NCBI RefSeq assembly: GCF_001704115.1
Contig: NZ_CP016895.1
Span: forward strand, 1,674,001 to 1,738,000
Source: Acinetobacter larvae
GTDB taxonomy: Bacteria; Pseudomonadota; Gammaproteobacteria; Pseudomonadales; Moraxellaceae
Reading direction: 5' to 3'
Length of the DNA stretch: 64,000 nucleotides
The notes under the pieces are model-generated. The model saw only the letters and a program-made list of their open reading frames with translations. It did no database searches and was not told where the DNA came from. The translations under genes were made by a program, and so were the position numbers. Of this stretch, positions 41,631 to 50,342 are shown in pieces. Numbering within the stretch: position 1 is the stretch's first letter; every line of letters starts with the position of its first letter.

Positions 41631-42894
41631 GTTCACGCTCCAGTGCTGCACGGCGTTTATAAACCTCAGCCATTAACTTCTTCTGCATATCTGGTGCTCT
41701 GGCACTGATATCTATTTCAAGTGCATCAAGCGCCGTGAGATCTGCTGCATTTTGAATATCACGCATAAGGCTTGGAGCTTCGGAACTTACTGACTGCTCG
41801 AACTGTGATAAACGTTTACTGATAGCAACCAATAATGGTTTACGTTGCTCTTCGCTCCATGCAGTTGTATAGCGAACTGGCGCATTGGCTTCGGTCGGTG
41901 TTTGTGCATTTACTACATCAACAAGCAGATCATCGAGTTTGATTTGATATTCGCGTTCGTCAAATGCATCCTCTAAATCTTTCAGAATGCTGTTGGTAAA
42001 CATGCGGGATTGCGCAACAGAGTTCTTTAAGCGTTCCAGTTCATCTTTGCTTGATGCCTTTGCCACATCAGCTTTAATTTGCTTAGCAATGTTCAAAGGA
42101 TTTAATTCATCTGAAATCGAAGCCAGTACTTTCTTGCGTTCATCGTATGTGGTCATTAACAAATGACCTTGTTCGCCGTGTAAATTACGAAGATCAGGCA
42201 GCAGGGCTTCTAGTTCTTCAACTGAAGTGGCTGTAGCAATACGTTCACGTAGAATCTTGATTTCATCTTTGTTGTTGCTAAAATCAATCAAGTTATCCGT
42301 CTCAACAACGGTATCGCCGACAGCTGTGATAGTTACGGCATCAGGTTCAGCTGCCTTTAATGATTCAATGGCAGCATCGGTCAGTGTTGTATCTTGAACA
42401 TCACTAATTGCAGTTTGTGCCGCTTCCTTTTTAACTCTTGGTTTTCGAGTCTGCTTGGGTTTTTCGTCATCTAATCGAACAACAGGGCAGTCGCCAACCA
42501 GCTCGCGACCTAAAACCCTACTAAATGCCTGTAACTGCTGTTTAGCATTATCTTCATCTCGTTGCGCAAAGCCGCTATTAATTGCTTTGACTAACTTTGA
42601 GAAAGTAGCTTTATTAAACTCGCTAATGTGAATAGATGTATCATGCGTATTAACGATATAGATTTCCTGACCTTCAATAATTTCATCAAAGGTCAATGGC
42701 TTAGTGAAAGTAATACCGGCGACTTCTATTGTTTCAATCTTGATGCAAAATTCATAACCAGACTTGGCAAAAATGGTCGCAGGGAATTGGTCCAAGTCAT
42801 CAAATTCAAGCATTTCACCTGCAGCACGGCAAAGCACATGCTTGCCGGCCATAACTGCGTTAAAAGCTTCTTGAGCAGAAATTAGATTGTTCAT
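41620..42894 (-). CDS. Large hypothetical protein of the leftward operon
   Basis: 424 aa. The N-terminal 150 residues are globular. A basic linker (KPKQTRKPRVKKEAAQ) leads to a long, mostly helical C-terminus with several E/K-rich coiled segments. It overlaps the ATP-binding gene by 4 bases. It may act with that ATPase in recombination, but no domain is recognised. Confidence 0.65.
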   Translation of the reverse strand: MNNLISAQEAFNAVMAGKHVLCRAAGEMLEFDDLDQFPATIFAKSGYEFCIKIETIEVAGITFTKPLTFDEIIEGQEIYIVNTHDTSIHISEFNKATFSKLVKAINSGFAQRDEDNAKQQLQAFSRVLGRELVGDCPVVRLDDEKPKQTRKPRVKKEAAQTAISDVQDTTLTDAAIESLKAAEPDAVTITAVGDTVVETDNLIDFSNNKDEIKILRERIATATSVEELEALLPDLRNLHGEQGHLLMTTYDERKKVLASISDELNPLNIAKQIKADVAKASSKDELERLKNSVAQSRMFTNSILKDLEDAFDEREYQIKLDDLLVDVVNAQTPTEANAPVRYTTAWSEEQRKPLLVAISKRLSQFEQSVSSEAPSLMRDIQNAADLTALDALEIDISARAPDMQKKLMAEVYKRRAALEREHEV

Positions 42895-44000
42895 GCCACA
42901 TTTACCTCGCGTGCGTATTTTTCAATATCAGCTATAACTTCAGATAGGCGTGATGGGTGGATCTGCATCAGTGAATCAATTCCCAAGTATTCGCATGTTG
43001 ATTTAACATCAAGACCGCGTGATGCAATTAGCTGTTGCAACTCGTTACGCTGCTCGATTGTCATTGCTTCCGTTTCATTTGCAGGCTGGTAATTCTGCTG
43101 GTGTAACTGAGCCTCATGCTCTCGATTAGCTTGCTCTCTTTTTTGAATAATAGAGATTAGGCTGTTGCGAGTTTCTTCGAATTTCTGCTGCTGTAGGTCT
43201 AGCAAGCTGTTCATTTGGCGCTTAGCGCAATAATTATCAATATTCACACCGGCTTGAATCATTAGGTTTTCAATTTCTAGGTATTGATCGCCGTTTATTG
43301 TTGCGTCGGCAGATCCTGACTCAAGCCATTGCTTTAAGCGGATGCCAGTTTGCTCTGTAATTTGTTCTGGTTGAACGAATAGTCCGGTACGATCTTTTGT
43401 CGCATTTGCATAGTAGTCGCCGTGAGTAATATCTAGAACGGTAGTGAACTCATATTCGATACCATCACGTTGCTCTGATTTGAGTCCAAGCTTTTCAACT
43501 TTCTTTTTACCGTTGGTATCATTGGTTTGCACGGTGTCCATTTTGCTGCGCATAGTGACAATGATGTTGATACTTGAGTGCAGCATTGCATCAATAAATT
43601 TACGATGGCGCGGAGTAACCTCACTCCATGCACCCCACGTATTACCTTTAAACTTTCCTTTGCCAAGAGCATCTACGATTTCTAAACAACCGCCAACACC
43701 CGACCATTCATGTGTAATACTGTCTAAAATAACAGTTGAATATCCAGCGTGTTCAGCAGCTTGAATTGCGGAAATAAACTTCTCTGGTGAATAAGGTGGT
43801 TGAATATTTGCTGTATCGAACTCAACAACATCGGCATAAAGTTCAGCACTACTATTTTCTGTATCTACTACAGCAATCTTACCCCCAATGCCTTTAGCAA
43901 TGAGTAGTGCACCCATTGTTTTACCTGAACCAGTAGGGCCAGAGAGTGCGAGGCGCAATTTAGCGTTTTTACGTTCTGCTTTTTTGAAGAATACTGACAT
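42891..44000 (-). CDS. RecA-core ATP-binding protein, AAA_24/Sak4-like
   Basis: 369 aa. Walker A SGPTGSGKT near residue 20-28, then IAVVDTENSSAELYAD and Walker B-like STVILDSITHEW. This matches the AAA_24 phage nucleotide-binding family, which includes Sak4-type recombinases. The C-terminal 120 residues carry a coiled coil and a small helical domain. Core of the leftward recombination operon. Confidence 0.78.
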   Translation of the reverse strand: MSVFFKKAERKNAKLRLALSGPTGSGKTMGALLIAKGIGGKIAVVDTENSSAELYADVVEFDTANIQPPYSPEKFISAIQAAEHAGYSTVILDSITHEWSGVGGCLEIVDALGKGKFKGNTWGAWSEVTPRHRKFIDAMLHSSINIIVTMRSKMDTVQTNDTNGKKKVEKLGLKSEQRDGIEYEFTTVLDITHGDYYANATKDRTGLFVQPEQITEQTGIRLKQWLESGSADATINGDQYLEIENLMIQAGVNIDNYCAKRQMNSLLDLQQQKFEETRNSLISIIQKREQANREHEAQLHQQNYQPANETEAMTIEQRNELQQLIASRGLDVKSTCEYLGIDSLMQIHPSRLSEVIADIEKYAREVNVA

Positions 44001-44464
44001 TACGCATCCTCCCCAAGACGGTTTTTCATCATGTAGCCAGCAATCAAAGCATTGATATTGCGGTGATCACTAGAATCAGTGAAATCGCTGAATTGAGTAC
44101 CATCACGCGTTACTACGCTATTCACGCTAAGCTGAGTCACATCGATAGCAGTGAACTCAGAACCCAGTACGCCGTAACTATCTTCATGCGCTTCGAAGTC
44201 GAAAGACACATTCAGAACAAAGTCATCGAGCAGAATATTCGCCGTGCCAGAGTTGTCACCAGTTAAGACAAGGGACTGTAATTCGTAGGTAGAAGGAATC
44301 GCAGCAGGGGAAGCCACTGGTGCTTGAACTGCATTTGTTTTAAGTGCTGTTAAGCCGACAACGCTTAAAGCACCAACTAAAACAAGCGTGCTAAATGGTC
44401 GACGGCGTACAAGAGTTGTAACACCCGATAAACTAGGATTGAAAGAAATGGGTTTTGCGTTCAT
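44000..44464 (-). CDS. Membrane-anchored hypothetical protein
   Basis: 154 aa from MNAKPISF, after AGGTGGATT. An N-terminal RRRPF then a hydrophobic helix (STLVLVGALSVVGLTAL) and a soluble domain (LDDFVLNVSFDFEAHEDSYG). First gene of the leftward operon, one base before the ATPase gene. Function unknown. Confidence 0.6.
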   Translation of the reverse strand: MNAKPISFNPSLSGVTTLVRRRPFSTLVLVGALSVVGLTALKTNAVQAPVASPAAIPSTYELQSLVLTGDNSGTANILLDDFVLNVSFDFEAHEDSYGVLGSEFTAIDVTQLSVNSVVTRDGTQFSDFTDSSDHRNINALIAGYMMKNRLGEDA

Positions 44465-44539
44465 AATCCACCTGTTGTTAGAAAAAGCACATTTGATTTG
44501 ACGGTCGGTGTGCTTTTTTGTTGTCTTGATGAATAGTAT

Positions 44540-44611
44540 GTTCAACTAATTGAACTAAAGTGTCAAGACTTTGTTCGAAATATTGTATATCTATTTATTC
44601 AGTATATTGAA
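44540..44611 (-). promoter_or_regulatory. Leftward operator/promoter region (pL-like)
   Basis: GTTCAA-CTAA-TTGAAC (44540-44555) lies next to TTGACA on the minus strand (44566-44561). A second palindrome TTCAGTATATTGAA is at 44598-44611. The half-sites match those between cI and cro, so CI probably controls this operon. Confidence 0.6.
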
Positions 44612-44638
44612 CTTATATGTTTTAATAGACAAAAGAAA

Positions 44639-44657
44639 ACCCGCACAGGGCGGGTTA
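44639..44657 (-). terminator. Intrinsic terminator for the minus-strand genes below cI
   Basis: ACCCGC/GCGGGT stem. Read leftwards it is followed by TTTTCTTTT. It separates the cI-linked genes from the pL operon. Confidence 0.7.
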
Positions 44658-44673
44658 GATGGAGTTTGTTAAT

Positions 44674-45036
44674 ATGATTGGCATTACCAAAAGTGGTGAG
44701 CTAATAGAGATATCTAAAGATGGACCTAAGGGCGGAACTAGATTGGTGGGCATTCTTATCTGTGATCCAGAAGAGCTCCCTCAAGAGCTCATCAAGGTTA
44801 AAGTGCGTTACCAGAGCCCAGACGATCAACACAATCTAGCTTGTTGCCAAGATATTTTACGCATACATCCACGCCAGATTCAGGGTGTTCATGGTGAAGC
44901 ACCATCAAAACCTCATAAGTCTTATCGTTGGATAGGACTATCCATTCACCGATTCTCGGAAGGTTTTCAAATTTATGTGCATACAAAGCCTTTTCGGCAC
45001 CTTGTTCAAACTCTATTAAAGAAACTTCAATCATAA
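44674..45036 (+). CDS. Doubtful small ORF
   Basis: 120 aa from MIGITKSGELIEISKDG. The first 42 residues look protein-like. The remainder is antisense to the better-supported gene at 44798-45034. Weak ribosome binding site (GGAG). Listed as possible only. Confidence 0.3.
   Translation: MIGITKSGELIEISKDGPKGGTRLVGILICDPEELPQELIKVKVRYQSPDDQHNLACCQDILRIHPRQIQGVHGEAPSKPHKSYRWIGLSIHRFSEGFQIYVHTKPFRHLVQTLLKKLQS
44798..45034 (-). CDS. Hypothetical protein downstream of cI
   Basis: 78 aa from MIEVSLIEF, six bases after GGAG. Contains LPRIGEWIVLSNDKTYEVLMVLHH, a compact beta-looking fold. Third gene downstream of cI on the same strand and followed by a terminator, so likely expressed in the lysogen. 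Function unknown. Confidence 0.6.
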   Translation of the reverse strand: MIEVSLIEFEQGAEKALYAHKFENLPRIGEWIVLSNDKTYEVLMVLHHEHPESGVDVCVKYLGNKLDCVDRLGSGNAL

Positions 45037-45126
45037 TATCTCCAGCTAATCTTTTTCCGAAAGGACTCGCTATATTCACAGTAAAGGTGTTTCATGAATA
45101 AAAACGAATCTTTAATTGTTAAGCGT

Positions 45127-45507
45127 TTACTTTGGGCTACTATTTTTTTCAATAGCGTAACTTTGATCTGCATGTTTATTATCATTTTCTGTCTTATAAA
45201 ATACTGAAAAATATATAGTCACAAGGATTGAAATAGCAGCCAGTAGTGATGCAATACACCCAACAATAAACGTGGGCGTAACTGTCCAGTGAGGTTTGCT
45301 TGACCTTTGAATTTGACGAGAAGTTAATTCATAGCTGATAGCTTGAAGTAATGGGGCAGAAATCAAACCATCCCTAGATTCACCACTAAGAAGCTTAAGC
45401 AGTTCATCATCTGAAAGTTTTTTAATTGTCTCAATGGTTAATAGGGTTCTTTTTATTTGGGGTGGCTTTGACGCATTAGGCAGCATGTCTTTCGGTATTT
45501 GAAACAT
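45127..45507 (-). CDS. Single-pass membrane protein downstream of cI
   Basis: 126 aa. A soluble N-terminal region (TIKKLSDDELLKLLSGES) is followed by a transmembrane helix (FIVGCIASLLAAISILVTIYF) and a short polar tail. Lies in the position of lambda rexB. A superinfection-exclusion role is speculation. Confidence 0.6.
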   Translation of the reverse strand: MFQIPKDMLPNASKPPQIKRTLLTIETIKKLSDDELLKLLSGESRDGLISAPLLQAISYELTSRQIQRSSKPHWTVTPTFIVGCIASLLAAISILVTIYFSVFYKTENDNKHADQSYAIEKNSSPK

Positions 45508-45529
45508 AATTTTCCTAAAATTTAAAGGA

Positions 45530-45556
45530 AACCCGTTGCAAAGATTGCATCGGGTT
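45530..45556 (-). terminator. Terminator-like hairpin between cI-linked genes
   Basis: CCCGTTGCA/TGCATCGGG imperfect stem, followed leftwards by TTTCCTTTAAATTTT. Confidence 0.5.
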
Positions 45557-45611
45557 GCAGGTTTAAATTAATTACTTCTTATTATGCCGAAGCACTACTC
45601 TAGGCACCTTA

Positions 45612-45911
45612 TTACTCCGAGTACTTCTCTAAAAACTCATCAATCCAGCCTTGCACCGCCTCACGATTTGTTATGTCAGCCAGTTTTAAACTAGTGCCCT
45701 CAGCTTCGTTAAAACCCTCAATAATGGCTTCAAAGATATTAGCCTCAGCAATGACCTCATTTGCCATTTCTGCAGCGTCATAGCTCTGTTTAGCTCTTTT
45801 AAGCGCTGCAATTTGCTTGTCGATTCCATCGCCCATTTTAGCCAATGCCATTTTAAATTCTTGACGATTAATCGTTAGCGCGGTTTTGGATTTATTAAGT
45901 GTTGCGATCAT
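45612..45911 (-). CDS. Hypothetical helical protein downstream of cI
   Basis: 99 aa, acidic and helical (DKQIAALKRAKQSYDAAEMANE). 40 bases after cI on the same strand. Not recognised. Confidence 0.6.
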   Translation of the reverse strand: MIATLNKSKTALTINRQEFKMALAKMGDGIDKQIAALKRAKQSYDAAEMANEVIAEANIFEAIIEGFNEAEGTSLKLADITNREAVQGWIDEFLEKYSE

Positions 45912-45951
45912 TGTGATTTCCTTCTTTAATAATTTTCATCATAAGACCTTC

Positions 45952-46677
45952 TTAAATTTCACCATCATAAGAGTGGGATATATATTTTCCAATTACACTA
46001 ATATGCTCTAATTGATCAGGATCTACAATTTCACGCTCATATGCGGGGTTATCACTATCAATTATTAAGGCGCCATCGTACCGAAGAGATAAGCGCTTAA
46101 TTTTTAATTCGTTGCCATAGCGAATAGCATAAACTCTACCTGATTGAATTTGCTGCAATGTGTTTATGGATTTATCCAGCGTAACAACACTACCATTCGG
46201 AATTCTTGGTTCCATGCTATCGCCATCAATATCAACCGTTATTAAGTTCTTAGGTGAAACTCTTTTCTTGTGAATCCAATCTAGTAATTGAGCTGTGCCT
46301 AGCTCTTGCCTAGCAGGCTCAAACTCAACGATATGTCCATTGCCAGCAGAAAACTTAACATCAACATGAGGAATAATCACATAAACATTTGGATCTAAAT
46401 CCTCGGGAGCTTCCCATGCTAGTACAGGTTTGCATTTAACACCTTCAAGCTGGCTATCATCTTGAGTTGGTGAGCCAGCACCATCTAAAAGCCATTGAGG
46501 TGTTGTTTTTAGAGCTGTAGATAGAGCACCAATGTGTTTTGCGCTAGGGCTATTCGATCCATTGAACCACCCAGAAATCGTACCTCTTGCAGCCCCTGTG
46601 AGACGCATTAAGTCTGCTTGATTCATGCCAAGTTCAGACATCCGTAATCTAATTCTATCTGAAACTGTCTGTTGCAT
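45952..46677 (-). CDS. cI: CI-type repressor (HTH + S24 peptidase)
   Basis: 241 aa. An N-terminal helix-turn-helix (LGMNQADLMRLTGAARGTISGWFNGS, residues 16-42) is joined to a LexA-like S24 domain. SAGNG gives a possible Ala-Gly cleavage site, GDSMEPRI holds the catalytic Ser and NELKIKRL the Lys. RecA-stimulated self-cleavage would induce the phage. Divergent from cro with operators between them. Confidence 0.9.
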   Translation of the reverse strand: MQQTVSDRIRLRMSELGMNQADLMRLTGAARGTISGWFNGSNSPSAKHIGALSTALKTTPQWLLDGAGSPTQDDSQLEGVKCKPVLAWEAPEDLDPNVYVIIPHVDVKFSAGNGHIVEFEPARQELGTAQLLDWIHKKRVSPKNLITVDIDGDSMEPRIPNGSVVTLDKSINTLQQIQSGRVYAIRYGNELKIKRLSLRYDGALIIDSDNPAYEREIVDPDQLEHISVIGKYISHSYDGEI

Positions 46678-46691
46678 TTAATAATCTCCTA

Positions 46692-46745
46692 TTTGTTCAG
46701 AATTATGAACAAACGTATTGACAATTGCTTGAACAAAATGTTCAA
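46692..46745. promoter_or_regulatory. Operator region between cI and cro
   Basis: TTTGTTCA-GAATTA-TGAACAAA (46692-46713) and TTGAAC-AAAAT-GTTCAA (46729-46745) flank TTGACA (46718-46723), a likely -35 of the rightward promoter. Same half-sites as at 44540. Confidence 0.7.
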
Positions 46746-46778
46746 ATGATTGAAGTATTTTTGTTTGAGTAATTGAAT

Positions 46779-46967
46779 ATGACGGTAGAGCAATTAATGG
46801 CTTTCTATGAAGCTAAAAATAAGTCGCATCTAGCAAACATAATAGGTGTTGCAAGATCAACCGTGACCGCATGGGAGCAAAACGGCATCCCACCTCGCAC
46901 CCAAGCTACCTTTGAAGTCCTAACAAAAGGCAAGCTAAAAGCTGATCTACAAACATTAATCGCATAA
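46779..46967 (+). CDS. cro: Cro-like repressor
   Basis: 62 aa, all helix-turn-helix: MTVEQLMAFYEAKNKSHLANIIGVARSTVTAWEQNG. First rightward gene opposite cI. The weak start context (no clear Shine-Dalgarno) leaves a TTG at 46773 as an alternative. Confidence 0.8.
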   Translation: MTVEQLMAFYEAKNKSHLANIIGVARSTVTAWEQNGIPPRTQATFEVLTKGKLKADLQTLIA

Positions 46968-46983
46968 TTACATAGGTGAATTT

Positions 46984-47217
46984 ATGAGCCTCGAAAAAAA
47001 ATCTATTCATGTTCGTATCGAAGTGGATATGCATAGCCGTCTCTCTGTTTTGGCTGATTTAGATGAAAACGAAATAGCTGCTCAAGCTGCGATCTTTTTA
47101 GAGATGATGATCATGGCTAAGTGGCATGTTGTAAATGTAACAGCCAAAAAAATGAATCGCTTGGGATTGACGGGGAATCAGGGGGATGTAAGGGATTTGC
47201 GAGTTTTAGGCAAATAA
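46984..47217 (+). CDS. Small protein, ribbon-helix-helix-like N-terminus
   Basis: 77 aa. SIHVRIEVDMHSRLSVLADLDENEIAAQAAIFLEMM has an Arc-like strand-helix-helix look. 16 bases after cro in the early operon. Function unknown; a regulator is plausible. Confidence 0.6.
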   Translation: MSLEKKSIHVRIEVDMHSRLSVLADLDENEIAAQAAIFLEMMIMAKWHVVNVTAKKMNRLGLTGNQGDVRDLRVLGK

Positions 47218-47218
47218 A

Positions 47219-47246
47219 AACCGCTTCTACTGTGAATAGAAGCGGT
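47219..47246 (-). terminator. Hairpin with T-run on the minus strand
   Basis: ACCGCTTCTA/TAGAAGCGGT, 10-bp stem, followed leftwards by TTTTTATTTG. It could stop leftward transcripts entering the cro region, or pause the rightward one. Confidence 0.55.
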
Positions 47247-47271
47247 CAGTAATTCACTAATTAGGAAACCA

Positions 47272-47553
47272 ATGAATATGAAATCAAATATATCAAAACC
47301 AGCCGTAGCAAGCAATGACACGGCGACAGATTTCGTCCGAGGCGATGCGGTTGTGTTAATCAATGGCGATGACAACACACTTTATGAGTTCTCGAAAGTA
47401 AATACTGTTCTAAATGCAAAGTGTTACATCACCAAGCCATGCAAAGCAAAAATGTTATCCGTTTGGATCAGTGATATCCGCCATGCGACTACCGCCGAAA
47501 TTACTGCACGGCGCCGTTTAGACATTTCAACAAATGGGGTGTTGATCGCATGA
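47272..47553 (+). CDS. Small hypothetical protein shared by both prophages
   Basis: 93 aa after AGGAAACCA. Similar to 1098-1313: RGDAVVLINGDDNTLYEFS and HATTAEITARRRL. Coupled to the next gene by ATGA. Function unknown. Confidence 0.65.
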   Translation: MNMKSNISKPAVASNDTATDFVRGDAVVLINGDDNTLYEFSKVNTVLNAKCYITKPCKAKMLSVWISDIRHATTAEITARRRLDISTNGVLIA

Positions 47554-47846
47554 ATACACAAATTCACGCACCGTCAGTGGACCACTGGCAACAGCAGAAT
47601 ATCCAATCTTTCCATGAGCCAGCACTAAGAATGCTGAATGACATGCTGGAGCGCAAGAAAGAAAATCTTAGACGCCGTGGTTATAACGAAAACAATGCTG
47701 CAGTGACGAAAGAGGAGTTAGCACGTTCGATGGAGCGTTATTTTCGTATTGCCAATTTTTTAGCGCAGCGGATTGTTAAAAGCATGGTGAATGCCGGGGT
47801 TGTTGAATCATTTGGTAGCTATGTAAAGCCTAAGGTGGTGTTATGA
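47550..47846 (+). CDS. Hypothetical protein preceding replication gene
   Basis: 98 aa, basic and helical (NDMLERKKENLRRRGYNENNAA, FRIANFLAQRIVKSMVNAGV). Coupled by ATGA to both neighbours. A DNA-binding accessory is possible. Confidence 0.6.
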   Translation: MNTQIHAPSVDHWQQQNIQSFHEPALRMLNDMLERKKENLRRRGYNENNAAVTKEELARSMERYFRIANFLAQRIVKSMVNAGVVESFGSYVKPKVVL

Positions 47847-48790
47847 GTTTAGATGCAACCAATTGGGCTTGGCGAGTTCAGCTACAGCAAAAGAAAGGCG
47901 GCAGTTCAAAGCCACTTAAAAAATTACTTTTACTCTCACTTGCAGATCGTGCAGGTGAGGATCATTGCTGTTATCCAAGCGTGGGGCGTCTGGTAGAAGA
48001 TACGGAGATGGATCGTAAAACCGTGCTTAAAATAATCGATGAGTTAATCGAAGACGGATTAATTTTAGATACCGGTGAGCGAAAAGGTCGCACGAAACAA
48101 GTAAAAGTTTATCGCTTAATGGGGGTAAATGGTCGTGAAACTGTCCCAACATTGGTACACCTTGACACTAAAAATAATGAATTAAAGAGTCCCAATAATG
48201 GAACAGTTCCAACAATGGAACCGTCCCAACAATCCGATGAAAGAGTCCCAACGTTCCGCGGAAAGAGTCCCAACGTTGGGACACGGAATCTTTTAAAGAA
48301 TCTTTCAGATGAATCTAAAAATAAAAAAGACTGGCTTTGTTTTAAAAAACTTGAAAATGAAATTCGAGAAGCTGATGGCAGTATCGATTTTGCAGTTATC
48401 GCGAAATCAACATGGGCTGGTCGTGAAAAACGAGCATTCGAGATTTACAACGCAGAAAAGAACCTTTGTGATGACTTGATGAATTTCTATTTTGCTGACT
48501 GGCTGATCAATGCATATCGAAGTAAATATTCAGATTCGGCCAAGAGTCAAGGATCTAAATTCTCTACTGCAGCGAAAGCCAACCAACTCTCTGAAAAACA
48601 AATTCATGTATTTGCGACCAAGCTTGCACATCATCCCGAGTTTGCAGGCCGATACAGCGAACCAGGTGATTCATACGAGAAACTAGCGGCAAAGATCGCC
48701 GTGAAGCTTGAAGATCCAGCACAGGCGAAGAAATGGGAAGGGTATTTAAAACAAGTCGGCTTCACAGGTGTGTTGGAGGGTTCAGCATGA
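47843..48790 (+). CDS. Replication initiator, O-like with winged helix
   Basis: 315 aa. The N-terminal 95 residues are a winged-helix domain (LLSLADRAGEDHCCYPSVGRL, DRKTVLKIIDELIEDGLI). The middle is low complexity and is encoded by six GTCCCAAC-type iterons. The C-terminal domain (QIHVFATKLAHHPEFAG, WEGYLKQVGF) may recruit helicase. The whole layout copies lambda O with its internal origin. Confidence 0.75.
   Translation: MSLDATNWAWRVQLQQKKGGSSKPLKKLLLLSLADRAGEDHCCYPSVGRLVEDTEMDRKTVLKIIDELIEDGLILDTGERKGRTKQVKVYRLMGVNGRETVPTLVHLDTKNNELKSPNNGTVPTMEPSQQSDERVPTFRGKSPNVGTRNLLKNLSDESKNKKDWLCFKKLENEIREADGSIDFAVIAKSTWAGREKRAFEIYNAEKNLCDDLMNFYFADWLINAYRSKYSDSAKSQGSKFSTAAKANQLSEKQIHVFATKLAHHPEFAGRYSEPGDSYEKLAAKIAVKLEDPAQAKKWEGYLKQVGFTGVLEGSA
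48143..48282 (+). repeat. Iterons: putative replication origin inside the O-like gene
   Basis: Six 16-bp repeats begin at 48143, 48189, 48206, 48223, 48245 and 48267 with consensus GTCCCAACNNTGGNAC. The third (GTTCCAACAATGGAAC) is near-palindromic and the sixth (GTCCCAACGTTGGGAC) is a perfect palindrome. An A/T-rich stretch follows at 48290-48335. Position within the O-like gene matches lambda ori. Confidence 0.7.
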
Positions 48791-50049
48791 AATATGGATC
48801 AGTTTGTTCTGGTGTCGAAGCTGCAAGTGTTGCATGGCAATCACTGGGTTGGACTCCAACATGGTTTGCAGAAATTGAAAAATTTCCTTCACAAGTTTTA
48901 GCGCATCACTATCCAGATATTCCGAACTTAGGTGATATGAAAAAAATCGCAGAAATGGTTAGGAGTGAAAAAATCGAAGCACCAGATGTCTTGGTCGGTG
49001 GCACGCCATGTCAAGCTTTCTCTGTTGCTGGTTTAAGAAACTCGTTAGAAGACGATCGAGGGCAATTAAGCCTTGAGTTCGTGAGATTAGCAAATGAAAT
49101 TGATTCAGCAAGACTTATTCAAGGATTCAAGCCATCCATTATTGTTTGGGAAAATGTCCCCGGTGTGCTCAGCACAAAAGACAACGCTTTCGGCTGTTTT
49201 TTGGGAGCGCTTTCGGGTGAAGGGAGTGAATTGCAGCCGACAGGGAAAAAATGGACGAACGCAGGTTGTGTGTTTGGACCACAACGACAAATTGCTTGGA
49301 GAGTCCTTGATGCTCAATATTTCGGACTCGCCCAACGACGTAAACGAGTGTTTGTTGTCGCAAGTGCTCGAACAGAATGTATCGCAGAAGTACTTTTTGA
49401 GCGCAAAAGCGTGCTTGGGGATTTTAAGACGAGCAAAAGCAAGGGGGAAGATTTTACCAGAAGTGGTGGTAATTACATTGGAGCTACAGGCCAGACTCTT
49501 AGCGGTAAAAGAATAACACCTCCACCCTTAGCATCACATGGCGAAAAAATGTGGCTTGGCAATCAAGAAGCATTTAGCGGTGACTATTACATTGGGCATG
49601 CAATTGGCGTTGGTGGGTGCAATTCAAATGCGGCTGTTACTGAGGAAAAATCTGCAACTTTACTAAGCAATAATGATCGAGGCTACGTGATTCATTCTTG
49701 TGGTATTCAAAGAAATATCATTGGTTTAAGTTCAGAACAGGCACCAACACTCACAATGTCTGATAGACACGGCGTAGTTATTCACGGGACACAAGACCCG
49801 ATTTTATCCAGTAAATATGCCCACTGTTTAGGGCGAAATAGTGGACAAGAGAATGTCTATATTTCTTATTTAGCCAGATATTTAACTGAAATTGAATGTG
49901 AGCGACTACAGGGGTTCCCAGACAACTATACGAATATACCAGGCGCATCAAAAGTAGCTCGATATAAAGCAATGGGTAATTCTATGGCGGTACCCGTTAT
50001 GCATTGGATCGGACAGAGAATCGAGAAAGTACAGGGGGCTGCAGCATGA
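48787..50049 (+). CDS. DNA cytosine C5-methyltransferase
   Basis: 420 aa from MKYGSVCSGVEAASVAW (motif I). Motif IV GGTPCQAFS with catalytic C75, motif VI WENVPG at 121-126, QRRKRVFVVA (motif VIII) and C-terminal YKAMGNSMAVPVM (motif X). No restriction endonuclease is next to it, so it probably protects phage DNA. Recognition sequence not predictable by eye. ATGA overlap with neighbours. Confidence 0.9.
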   Translation: MKYGSVCSGVEAASVAWQSLGWTPTWFAEIEKFPSQVLAHHYPDIPNLGDMKKIAEMVRSEKIEAPDVLVGGTPCQAFSVAGLRNSLEDDRGQLSLEFVRLANEIDSARLIQGFKPSIIVWENVPGVLSTKDNAFGCFLGALSGEGSELQPTGKKWTNAGCVFGPQRQIAWRVLDAQYFGLAQRRKRVFVVASARTECIAEVLFERKSVLGDFKTSKSKGEDFTRSGGNYIGATGQTLSGKRITPPPLASHGEKMWLGNQEAFSGDYYIGHAIGVGGCNSNAAVTEEKSATLLSNNDRGYVIHSCGIQRNIIGLSSEQAPTLTMSDRHGVVIHGTQDPILSSKYAHCLGRNSGQENVYISYLARYLTEIECERLQGFPDNYTNIPGASKVARYKAMGNSMAVPVMHWIGQRIEKVQGAAA

Positions 50050-50342
50050 CCATAACATCACAAAAATCATTTGAGAAACGCTTAGATATCATTATTTACG
50101 CCGTGCATGCGACTAAGCCATTCATGCGTAAAGACATTGCTTTACATGTAATCAATGCAAGTTTGCATACAGCTTCAAACTGTTTAACTGATCTCGTTGA
50201 GTTGGGTTATTTAAAGCGCGTATCGATTTATCACTATGAAGCAACGGAAATGGCTAGAGCATTGTTTTCAACGTCTAAAACTATTGATGGACCTAAATAT
50301 CAAACAGGCACACCAAAAGTCATTCTTGAGGCATCACGATGA
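50046..50342 (+). CDS. Small winged-helix protein
   Basis: 98 aa from MTITSQKSFE. KPFMRKDIALHVINASLHTASNCLTDLVELGYLKRV is a winged helix-turn-helix. Overlaps the methyltransferase stop and the next ATG. Regulatory role possible. Confidence 0.65.
   Translation: MTITSQKSFEKRLDIIIYAVHATKPFMRKDIALHVINASLHTASNCLTDLVELGYLKRVSIYHYEATEMARALFSTSKTIDGPKYQTGTPKVILEASR

Noticed and set aside
45094..45207. 37-aa hydrophobic plus-strand ORF with an AAGGTG binding site
   Set aside because: It is antisense to the polar C-terminus of the 45127-45507 gene; hydrophobic reading frames opposite Asn/Asp/Lys-rich sequence arise by chance.
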